64,000 nucleotides of DNA, from NCBI GenBank assembly GCA_021432605.1, contig MU271159.1, positions 496,001 through 560,000 of the forward strand, given 5' to 3'. Shown here in pieces: positions 9,961 to 19,091 of the stretch. Position numbers and translations under genes: made by a program. Within the stretch, counting starts at the first letter, position 1. Every line of letters starts with the position of its first letter. Source of the DNA: Coniochaeta sp. PMI_546 (lineage: Eukaryota; Ascomycota; Sordariomycetes; Coniochaetales; Coniochaetaceae). The notes below the pieces were generated by a model. That model was not told the DNA's origin. It was given only the letters and a program-made list of their open reading frames with translations, and did not search any database.

Positions 9961-11061
9961 ATGTCCAAGGTGCTTTACGACTGTCTCATTATCGGTGCCG
10001 GGCCGGCCGGCTTAGCAACAGCTACAAGTTTAGCTAGACTCCAGCACACATCACTTGTGCTTGACTCGGGGGTCTACAGAAACGCGTTGGCAAAGCACAT
10101 GCACAATGTCCTTGGCTGGGATCACCGCGACCCAGCCGACTACCGTGCTCAAGCGCGGCAGGATATCAATAGACGTTATGCCCATATTGTGACCTTACAC
10201 ACCGCAACCATTCAACAGGTTCGCAAACTCGAATCGGGAGGTTTCGAGGCTGTTGACGAGTCAGGAAACATCTATACTGGGAGAAAGTTGTGCTTGGCTA
10301 CCGGAGTCAGAGACATTATGCCCGAAATCCCGGGATACACTGAATGCTGGACTAAAGGGGTGTATGTGACCATCGAGCGGCCTTTCTTCCACTTCCAAAT
10401 GTACTACCGTCACTAACTTCGCGATAAGTTTCCACTGCCTCTTCTGCCACGGCTACGAAGACCGGGGGAAACAGACTGCCGGCGTGCTGGCCATACCCTT
10501 GGTCTCGGACCCTTCCTTTGCACTTCACCTTGGCAATAATGTCCTTCAATTGGCTGACAAGCTCACCATATATACTAATGGCGATAGCGTGCTGACAGCG
10601 AAGATACGAGAAGCAATGGTCAGGCCAAACCCCAGAATCACTCTGGATTCACGCAGAATAGTACGCCTGAGCATGAAGTCCAGTGACGCCTCGGATGTCA
10701 TCGTAACCTTTGACGACGGATCGACCACGACGGAGGGTTTCATTGTGAGTACATCCCGCGTCGTGTTTTCTACTATGGTTCAGTCAGGTTAAAAGTAAAC
10801 CTGCAGGCACACCCTCCAGCAGTCGAGCTCAATGGCCCCTTTGTGAGCCAGCTATCACTGGAGGTGAACCCGACCGGTGAAATCAAGACTACACCACCAT
10901 TCAACCAAACCTCCGTGGAAGGAGTGTTTACATGCGGAGATGCGGGCTCCATCATGCGAGCTGTGGCTCCGGCAGCAGCCATGGGCGCGATGACAGCCGT
11001 GGGCATTGCCGCGCAGGTTGAAGTTGAAAAGTGGAATGCTGGAACGGAGAATAATGCGTAA
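9961..11061 (+). CDS. Thioredoxin-reductase-like FAD oxidoreductase
   Basis: There are three exons. The start is the ATG at 9961 (MSKVLYDCLIIGAGPAGLAT), with the FAD-binding GAGPAG motif at residues ~12-17. Intron 1 (GTATGTG...GATAAG) joins TKGV to FHCLFCHGYED, which holds the redox pair C-L-F-C. Intron 2 (GTGAGT...CTGCAG) joins GFI to AHPPAVELNGPF. The C-terminal FAD motif appears as GVFTCGDAGS. The usual NADPH-binding GxGxxA is not obvious: the equivalent stretch reads GVLAIPLVSDPSFALHLGNN. This resembles the fungal GliT-type branch, whose members oxidise dithiols with oxygen, rather than classical NADPH-dependent TrxB. That subfamily assignment is inference. The protein is about 330 residues, cytosolic, and no break was seen. 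Confidence 0.85.
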
Positions 11062-11323
11062 CCAGGCACCGCAGGCAGGATTGATCGGGTTATACATATC
11101 ATACGATCTCACAATCCCCTACATCTCCAACTGAACCCTATTCTTTTGTTAGATCAACGCTTTTACGCAAGCCTCCTGCTCATGACCCAATTTGACGAGG
11201 CAGCGGGGTGTGCGCGGTAGGAAGGGTAGGCGTGTGATGAGCAATACCCGGGGATCGGTTGGTGCTCCATGATGCGCAGAAGGAGGCCAGGCCTTCCAGG
11301 ACAGCCGTCACGAATGAAGTATA

Positions 11324-11790
11324 CTATTTTCTTGTTGATGAGAACTCCATCAAGGACACGAGGCAGGGCGTACTGGTAAGAACGACAAATTCGATGGCAA
11401 GTTGCTGGAGGATCGGCACTCCCCTTTTTTTGCTACCTCTGCTCGATCTACAGGACCCTGCGACGTGATGATGCCGACAGTAGGCTGTTCCGCAAGTAAT
11501 GAGCCGTCCATACTTCTTGCACGCAATCCGTATTTGTGTTCCAATGAGCCAGAACAGACAACCAAATATGGCTGAATCACATCGTCTGGTATTGTCTGAG
11601 ATCGGGCCGACAACGGCAAACCCGACAACGGAGCCAGGAGCGGGAACGAAGCCAAGAGCGCCCCATACGACGCCCGAGGGTTTCTTGAAGTAGTCGATGT
11701 CCTGGCGGGTGATGACGATGGCAGCAGACATGGAGATGTCGAAGTCGAAGAGCACACCACCTACGGTGGGGATAAACTGGCGGGACCGAT
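11324..11790 (-). pseudogene. Decayed sugar-transporter-type MFS gene fragment
   Basis: On the minus strand the frame ending at 11324 reads PTVGGVLFDFDISMSAAIVI, then SGVVWGALGFVPAPGSVVGF and CLFWLIGTQIRIACKKYGRL. This is clearly the first three to four transmembrane segments of a sugar-porter MFS protein (compare GGxLFGFDIS and GxxxxDxxGRR). After about residue 90 the similarity jumps frame: VGIITSQGPV and then KKRGVPILQQLAIEF lie in different phases, and the GPISDKxGRR loop is degraded to GPISDNTRRC. The remaining eight or so helices are absent. It is a broken host gene. An alternative would be an unusual multi-exon gene, but no splice signals rescue it. Confidence 0.75.
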
Positions 11791-12085
11791 GATTTTTATA
11801 CCGCTGCTGATACGGGTCCGGAGTTTTGACACCGTGGATGATGAGACAGACGTCTGTTGAAGTTTGGGGATGCTGCTGAAAAAGTTAGGGCCGACGCCAC
11901 TGTCAAGAAGGACGATGCTGTTTAGCAAAATGGGACAAATGTCGTGCGGCCTATATCCTGTCGCTTTTCGTGATTGACCGTCATGTATCACACTATTAGA
12001 TAATGTATACAAGTCTATGCCCGAGCATGTTATTGCAATGCCTCTGATTTCTAGTCAATCTTTTAAGATATTACAGTGTTATCCT

Positions 12086-13433
12086 TCACAGCGCGAGCGC
12101 CGCCATCCTTCTTCCCCCTTGCATCAAAAGAGCATCCAGAATGCAAATCGAAGCCATGGCCTCCACGATTGGAACCGCGCCTAGATATGGTTAGCAGAAT
12201 CAGAGTTATCGTCGGGTGGTGTGACCTACGTGGAACAACGCAAGGATCATGACGCCCTTTGGCCTCTAGAACCCCATCACTTTCTCCTTCAAACGTGACC
12301 GTTTGTTGAGGCAGTCCAATCGTTGCAGGCGACTTGAAAGCGACACGGAAAAAGATGGGCGCGCCGTTTGTGATTCCTCCCTGGATGCCTCCGCTGTTGT
12401 TGGTCGAGGTTGTGAGCTTTGGTTTCGCAAATCCATTCTTGGAATTCGAATCAGTATCGGGGTTGCGGATGAACATGTCATTGTGGGCGGATCCAGGGAT
12501 TTCTGATCCCTGAAATCCAGACCCGACTTCAAATCCCTTTGTCGCTGGGATGCTGAGCATTGCATGAGCAAGTGTTGCCTCCATCTTCGAAAACACGGGT
12601 TCGCCAAGTCCAGTTGGAACATTTCGAATGACACACGTAACTGTGCCTCCAATGCTATCCTGGCGATCTCGGAAGTCGGCAATGCAATGCTCCATTCTGG
12701 CGGCCACTTCCGGGTCTGGACACCGGACAACGGACTTGTCAACGGTTTCCCGTGTAACCGTTTGAAGCAGTTTGAGAAATTCGGGGTTATGAGAAACACA
12801 AGGATACTCAGTTGTCGGTGGGATATGATGAATACTTCCGACAGATGAAACCCAAGCAATAATCTCAATCCCATGGGCAAGTTTAAGGTAGTGCTCACAA
12901 AGAGCACCTGCCGCCACACGGCCGATTGTTTCTCGCGCACTCGAACGGCCCCCACCTGACGATGCGCGGACACCATACTTCTCAAGGTAGGTGAAGTCGG
13001 CATGACTGGGGCGAGGATACTGCTTCATGGTATCGCCTTTGTAGTCCGAGGGGCGGAAGTCTTGGTTTTTGACGACCATGGCTATTGGGGTCCCGAGTGT
13101 GACTCCTCCTTCCACCCCAGACTGGATTGACACGATGTCTGCCTCATTCCGAGGTGTCGTGATAGAGCTTTGACCGGGGCGACGGCGAGAGACCTGAAAT
13201 TCTGTGTTAAAAAGTTCTAGTTTTAGAGAGTGTCATGTTTATTCCATTTACTACTAACCTGAGGCTGAATTATCTGTTCCGAGATCGGAACTCCAGGAGG
13301 AAAATTGTCGACAATACATCCAACACTGGGACAATGACTACAATAATCAGCGGACAGCGCTATCGTAGCTTGAAGTCAATATTTACCTCTCACCATATGT
13401 CGTTACACGCAGAAATTGCCCAAAGGTTGACAT
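12086..13433 (-). CDS. ARO2: Chorismate synthase
   Basis: It makes chorismate from EPSP, the last step of the shikimate pathway; the reaction needs reduced FMN. Exon 1 starts at the ATG at 13433 ([16 protein letters not shown]). Short introns join it to [20 protein letters not shown] and then to [20 protein letters not shown]. The main exon carries [59 protein letters not shown] and [13 protein letters not shown]. The last intron joins RHDPCVVP to [19 protein letters not shown]. The stop is the TGA at 12086. Total length is about 394 residues, near the family norm. Key SRRRPGQ and GRHDPC motifs are intact. Several normally conserved stretches differ ([33 protein letters not shown]), so this could be a second, divergent copy. 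Orientation is away from its upstream neighbours. Confidence 0.93.
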
Positions 13434-14138
13434 GGTGGGTTATGCTAAGGCTTGTTGGAGACGTATGGTATGGGAAAACGTGTACTACCAGTTTTGTTGC
13501 TGTGGACTAGAACCAACCACCAAATGCTGATACAGTCTATGAAGGTAGGTTGGATGGTGTTAACAGTACTGTTCTGAGTCACTTTCGCGAGTCTTGTGAG
13601 TCACATATGTTGGCAATTGCTGGTAATCATGATCTGCTAAATAAAATTTCCCCACGACAAAGAAAAACAAGCTCAGCACGTGGTCCGATGCACGTGATTG
13701 AGCACGTGCATGTAAGCTTGCTCGCTTGTGCAAGTGAGTGGCGGCCGAAACCGCCTCACCTCTCAAAGAAATGCTTCAGAATGTGCATATTTTTACGTCC
13801 TTAATACCGGTAGAGCGAAAACACCACAAATGGGGCTCATTACCCTGCCAGTTCGCATGAAATTCTTTTCTAGGCATGCTGGCGTCTATTCCCCTGTCGT
13901 CTCACTTGGATATCGTTACAAGCTGGCTTCATATTGATCGAGCTAGGATGCTTGGATGCCTCAAGAACCCCTGCACCGCGTGACCTAGGCCCGAAGAGAG
14001 GGAAAAAAGAAGGGGGGAAATGGACGAAAGCAAGGCCATCATGCGTCTCTTTGAACCCTCGACCACGGAGGCCACTGCTCTCCGTGGTTCCCTCGAAAAA
14101 TACAAGCTCAAGTCCATAAGGAACGGCAGGAAGGTACG
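13434..14138. other. Intergenic upstream of chorismate synthase
   Basis: This 705-bp interval holds the presumed promoter of the chorismate synthase gene. A pair of CACGTG-type cores with half-overlapping copies near 13678-13708 (agcACGTGgtc, tgCACGTGatt, agCACGTGca) is the only notable feature. No gene is recognised. Confidence 0.45.
13678..13710. promoter_or_regulatory. Cluster of three CACGTG/ACGTG E-box cores
   Basis: Three ACGTG cores fall within about 33 bp (AGCACGTGGT, TGCACGTGAT, AGCACGTGCA), roughly 250-275 bp upstream of the chorismate synthase start. CACGTG is the classic site for bHLH and Cbf1/Pho4-type factors, and ACGTG also for some bZIP factors. A regulatory role is inferred from clustering and position only. 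Confidence 0.35.
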
Positions 14139-14700
14139 CTAGCCTTTATGCGGCTTGTTCAGCACATAGTCATGGGCGTGGCCGTAGGCGGTGTCGAAGG
14201 CCGTGTACGCGTTGTTGTATAGGGGCTCGATATAGTGGCACTCGCCGTAATCGTTCCACGAGATGATCTGGGCGTAGGCCGGCTGCAGCTTTATGACGTG
14301 TACCCAGTGGTCAAACCACAGGTCGTCGCCGCGCTAGGCGCGTATATGTTGATCAGCGGGACGACATCGGCCTTATCCCATAGCCCGTTGCTAGCGTAGT
14401 CGGAGCTGAGGAGTAGCTTGAAGCCGAACCCGAGGTTGTTAGCCGCCGTGAAGGCGTTAGCCAGCGACGCCCCGTTAATCGCCTCACCACGCGCCATATT
14501 CAGCAAAAAGCCGTCGATGCGCGAGCTTGCTGCCTTGGTTATATCGGCTTGGCAGTCGGCCACAGAGTAGGCGGCCGTGTTACCCACCATGAAGTTGGCA
14601 AAGACGGCCTTCATGCTCGCCTGAACATGGCGAGCGGCCAGGAGACAGGCGATGAGCCAGGTGGTAAGCACACCTGGGCCTATTTCGAACCGTGTATGAA
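14139..14700 (-). pseudogene. GH71 alpha-1,3-glucanase (mutanase) pseudogene
   Basis: The minus strand encodes the N-terminus of a mutanase: a signal-like TTWLIACLLAARHVQA, then MKAVFANFMVGNTAAYSVAD, NMARGEAINGASLANAFTAA and SSDYASNGLWDKADVVPLIN. At about 14325 this jumps directly, in another frame, to the C-terminal part of the catalytic domain: GDDLWFDHWVHVIKLQPAYA, QIISWNDYGECHYIEPLYNN and a terminal HDYVLNKPHKG before a stop at 14139. Roughly 170-200 residues of the barrel, including most catalytic acids, are missing. It cannot make an active enzyme. Intact family members degrade alpha-1,3-glucan and carry signal peptides. High GC in this relic against AT-rich surroundings suggests it is a fairly recent deletion product. 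Confidence 0.8.
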
Positions 14701-16350
14701 AATATAATAACGAATGTGAAGGGAGACAACAAGTGAGTGACTGTCGATGAGAAGCCGACCCTCTCCTCGTCTTCTCCATAGCGAGATATCTAATCTTTCG
14801 CTTGCCATTTCCTCTGGGCCGACACGGCCCAAATCATGGTTCCTCCTGCACACCTTAGACCTCTTGCCAGCGACTTTGTACAGGGGATTCGATCCAGTGC
14901 AGTGGAGTGGTAGTCTGGACGTAGTAATGCTTATAATCAAGTAATCACTATATAGTTCGCCATGTGGGTGGGTTTTCACTAGCTTGTCGTTGATACTTCA
15001 CTTAGCGACACTTTTTAAGTATTGTAAATATATTTATAGTAATCGTAGATTCTTCTACATATTGAATTCACTTGCGCATTGCTTCCCTTCTTCTTCGGCG
15101 ACCTGTTTTCGGGCCAGTCAACGGAGGGTCACATCTTTCTCTCCATGAGGACAACATTATTCTCGAGGAGAATTACATATACACTAGGGAGTGACGAAGA
15201 GGTGTACGGCATCGTAGCCAAGTTGGCTCGCACGATCGCTTGGGTCTATATCCATGTTGCGAATAGGTGAACATTGAGCCAAAGCTAACATCAGCTGGGT
15301 AGACTTTCGTGACGTCCAACACTAAAAACACGTAGTATATATCGGCTGGACGAGATAGCATGGCGCATCCTCGCGATCATATATCACTTACTTTGCGCTA
15401 CTAGGGTCCCGACACCGCTAGACGTTGTCGTATGGCTTTCTTGAACTTTTGACACTATGATTTGGCTTCAAGATATACTTCTTTTTTGTTACTAGTTAAC
15501 ACTACCTTGTTAGACTGTCTCCGAAAAGTAAGACGAACAACGTCGTTATATTAGGTTGTAGGGGTTCACTGCTCTACGCAGAGGAAGGTAAAGCAGGAAG
15601 AGACACCTTGCCACATCACATCTGTTCATGAATCTTGTGTTTGTCCGAATTGTGCACTTGTTCAGTTCACGTTATAGGTAGTTTTCACAATAGCTTGCTC
15701 TATCGCATAACCTCTATGCAGCAACTAGACAACTCTTCGTGTTCTCAAATTTGCCGGTCCGCGTTTATTTCACTCATGGTACCTTGACAACATCTCAGCT
15801 GTCCCAAGTAAGAACAATGTCTAAGGATGCAGACTCCCGATGTCGTGTCCACCCCACATCACTCTATAGCAGAGGCGTGATATGCTTGCGTCGTCAAGAT
15901 TTAATTGACCCGAATATAACGGAACAGGCGGGAAGGTGAAACATGCTGTCTGGTATCCGCACCTCAAGCTTCCATTGGACTGCCGATCGCGACAAAACAA
16001 CATGCTAATATCGAGAGCTCAAAGTCCCAAACCCGTGACAGTCTCTCATAATTGAGCTGGCAATGACCTGGATCATCGTCCACGTTACGGTACCCGCCTG
16101 CCGAAGCGTCGGCCCTATCACGTAACTTGCCAACGTTCTGACGTTCACTCGGAGCTCTTCCATTACTGCCCCATTAGACTTGTTTCTGTCCATACTGCTG
16201 ATATAACTGTCAAGATGGTCCTTCATAATGCACCAAATAAGCTAAACCGGTCCCTGGTTGAAGTTGTTGACTGACATCATCTTGAACCTCGTCGGTCAAA
16301 TTAGCAACGACGAGAGATGACCGGCCACTTCCAGCACATCCCAATCTCAC
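14701..16350. other. Gene-free, partly AT-rich interval
   Basis: This 1.65-kb stretch lies between the GH71 relic and the cutinase gene. It is visibly AT-rich around 14930-15070 and 15440-15560. No frame shows a recognisable domain, and no terminal repeats or transposase remnants were seen. It may be decayed DNA or an extended cutinase promoter. Confidence 0.45.
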
Positions 16351-17112
16351 ATGGCCAACATCAGAGGATTCCTAGCATTTGTCGCTGGGCTCCTCCTCTG
16401 GGCAGCGTACGCCCATCCTCTCCAACCACAAGCGCGCCAAACATGGACAGGCATCACAGCGCACGACTTCTCAGTTTACGGCTGCAGACCCATCATTCTC
16501 ATCTTCGCGCGCGAGACAATAGGCCCAGGCAACATGGTAGTCCATCTCATCTCTCCCTCCACCTCCTCCTCGTCTCATCTTCCTTCAACCCAACACTGAC
16601 CTCCTCAGGGTGACAAAGTAGGTCCCCAACTATCCAACGGCCTCAAACTCATATTTGGGCCATCCAACGTCGCCACGGAAGGAGTTGACTACCTCGGTCT
16701 CCCGGAGACCAACTTTGTCTCCGGCGGGGCGCCCCCGGTAGGCATAGGCGAGATGCAGGTCCTGCTTAGCACTGCAACATCACTGTGTCCGACATCCATC
16801 GTCGTAGCTAGTGGATATAGCCAGGGTGCTGCACTCACACACCGCGCCATTGAGGGATTACCCCAGGCAGTGAAAGACAGGATAGCGGGTGTCGTGACCT
16901 TTGGAGATACGCAGACACTGCAGGATGGGGAGCATATACTGGGGTTCCCGCTGAACAAGACGCTCATTATATGTAATGCTGGAGATGTCATCTGTGCGGG
17001 CACGCTGTGGGTGGTGCCCATCCACTTGGATTATACGAGACGGGTGCCAGAGGCCGTGATGTTTCTGGCGAGTAGGATTGAGGCTGCTGGGGTCAAGAAG
17101 CTTGTCGAATGA
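16351..17112 (+). CDS. Cutinase (secreted cutin esterase)
   Basis: It hydrolyses ester bonds of plant cutin and is secreted. Exon 1 (16351-16535) encodes a signal peptide (MANIRGFLAFVAGLLLWAAY) and DFSVYGCRPIILIFARETIG up to PGNM. A 73-nt intron (16536-16608, GTAGTC...CTCAG) leads to exon 2. There the nucleophile elbow GYSQGA, the GDTQ strand, the C-x-x-GDVIC loop with catalytic Asp, and the His in IHLDY are all present. The protein is about 229 residues, typical of the family, with paired cysteines for the usual disulphides. The GDVIC-x-G and IHLDY spacing matches functional cutinases. The RGT of classical members is RET here. Genes of this type are usually induced by cutin monomers; no regulator site was verified. 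Confidence 0.93.
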
Positions 17113-17545
17113 TGAGGCTTGTGGTGGCATGCCTCTCTGTCATTCCGTCGAACATAGATTATATAGTACAAGGGTCAACTGCATAGAAAGGTACATTCTC
17201 CTATGATACAACTTGGGGCCGCTGTGTTTCACTTTGCTCATGGATCAGCACAAGATGCAATAGTCTCGTGGGGGGTGCAGTACCGACGAGGACAACATTC
17301 CTGGACTTAGCCTGGGAGCTGCATTGAATTCGCTTTTATTTAAGCCGTTTCCATCCCTGTCTGACCGGGCAAGACTTTGTCCGCCTCTACACAAAGGTGC
17401 CGTACTCATACACGTTTTTTTCTTATGCCTGGCTCAACGCGATATGCTGTTGCACTTCTTTTCATCCGGACTGCAACCCATCGTAATACCTCCACGTCAT
17501 GCGGTCCCCGCTGCTTTCTGATTCCTTGTCGTCTGGCAAAACCTT
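17113..17545. other. Convergent intergenic region
   Basis: These 433 bp lie between the 3' ends of the cutinase (plus) and OST3 (minus) genes. They should hold both polyadenylation sites. Nothing else is recognisable. Confidence 0.5.
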
Positions 17546-18647
17546 TCACATGAAAGGGGGCAGAGAGAAGGGATAGCCACTGTTCTTGATGCGGAAAACG
17601 CTGAGCAGGAAGCTGTACATAAGGAACAGGACCGCAGACCAGATCAAGACCATCATCTGCTGGCTCTTTGGGTCGGCGATCCTAGGTACCTTGACGGCGA
17701 GGGAGATGGCGGCAAATGAGAGAACACCGTCTGATCCAAGTTAGCAACTTCGAAGGGTTTCTTCCGGAGGAAGGAACAACGTACACATGGCGGCAACAAT
17801 CTGCGTCTCCATTCCATACTGGTTCTGAAACCCACCGGCAAAGTAGCTAATTCCACCCTTGCCGTCGCCAGCAATGTACGGAACCTTGCGAATGTGGTTG
17901 AACATGTGACCGCTGGTGAAGAGTAGGATGGCGATGAGGCTGACGGCGGCCCAGACGTTGCGGTTCTGCGCTATGGGCATGATGTAGGGCCAGGCAACGT
18001 ATGCCAGAGTAGAAAAGCCGGAGATGAAGGTGAAGACAGTGAACCACTTTATCCAATTGAAGGGCCGCTTGATGGCCGGGTGTGGGCGGTCTGGGGTGTG
18101 GCGAACGATCCAGTCGTGGACTTGCTCGGCGCTCTGGGGCCCGTTTGTGAAGTCGTAGCGGAGCGGCTCTGCGGAGGGCGAGGCGTGAGGGCCGACGGTG
18201 GGCTGGAAGAGAAGGAGGACGGGCGCGGTCTGGAGGCCGAGCTGTGGGAGACGAGATCAGTTTCCTCTTCGTAGAAGCTAGCAGCAGAGAACCTACCGCG
18301 ACAAATGTTTCCCTGCCATCAGAGAAATCCAATGTGCCAAACACTACGCGCGAGTCGCCCTTCTTGTCGCCCTTGGTCCAGCTGCGACTAAGCAGCTCCC
18401 ACTCTGGCTGGAACTGGCGGCAGAGCTCGCAGCCGAACCGTGCCTCGAGAGCAGTCAGCAGCACGACACCGGTGTAGTCGCGGGGCACGCCGGTCAGATC
18501 TTTGTAGGTGGCATCATTGAGCTTGACAGGAGCCGAGGAGAGGCCCTTGGTGTGGTATTCCTTGAATCGCTCTTCAGTCGACTTCTTGGCACCAAGGACG
18601 CCGGCAGACAGGAGAGAAACCGAGAGAAGACCTTGCAACCAGCGCAT
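17546..18647 (-). CDS. OST3: Oligosaccharyltransferase subunit OST3/OST6
   Basis: This is a subunit of the ER oligosaccharyltransferase that N-glycosylates proteins; the lumenal thioredoxin-like domain helps present substrates. The start at 18647 gives the signal peptide MRWLQGLLSVSLLSAGVLG. The lumenal domain has the redox motif FGCELCRQF (C-E-L-C). An intron leads to LGLQTAPVLLLFQPTVGP. Four membrane segments follow: WFTVFTFISGFSTLAYVAWP, VWAAVSLIAILLFTSGHMFN, then after a second intron GVLSFAAISLAV and MMVLIWSAVLFLMYSFLLSV. The C-terminus is NSGYPFSLPPFM before TGA at 17546. The motif HMFNHIRKVPY between helices is a family hallmark. Length is about 330 residues, normal. It is divergent from the coiled-coil gene at 19092, sharing a 444-bp promoter region. 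Confidence 0.93.
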
Positions 18648-19091
18648 TTTGAAGTCTTTTGTCGGAAACGAAACAATCAAAAGTCAAGGAATGTCGAGCT
18701 TCAAACCTTAGAGCTCCATTGAATTGATGAAGCCGCAAGTCGGGCTACGTCGACCAAAGGTGTCCTCATGGCTGCAATTGGGGCCCGTGCTCCCATCCCT
18801 AGCTCGACGCTAACGAGCCGAACTTGACCCGGCCTGTTGATGGCGGGGAATGGACGTGCTGGTCTGCTCTAAACCCTTTTCGGAACACTGTTTACTTTAT
18901 CCTGGTTTGTATGGGGGTCCTTCCCACCTGGACATCTTCAACATCCACACCCTGTCGATATCAACCACCCCCGCCCACGTTCAATTGGATCACCGTTCTC
19001 TAGTTGTAGGTGTCAACATCATAACGGTCATCTTTATCTTAGAGCCAGCATTCCCTCCTGACACATACTGCTCAACTGTCGCTGGTACTCC
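18648..19091. promoter_or_regulatory. Shared divergent promoter, OST3 / coiled-coil gene
   Basis: Only 444 bp separate the two divergent start codons, so both promoters must lie here. No TATA box is obvious; a CT-rich stretch precedes the plus-strand start. Confidence 0.5.

Noticed and set aside
11761-12012. 83-codon minus frame as N-terminus of the MFS relic
   Set aside because: It shows no transporter-like sequence and lies in a different frame; similarity begins only near 11790.
14701-16350. AT-rich stretch as a RIP-mutated transposon
   Set aside because: No terminal repeats, target-site duplication or recognisable transposase or reverse-transcriptase remnants were visible, so it is only described as AT-rich.
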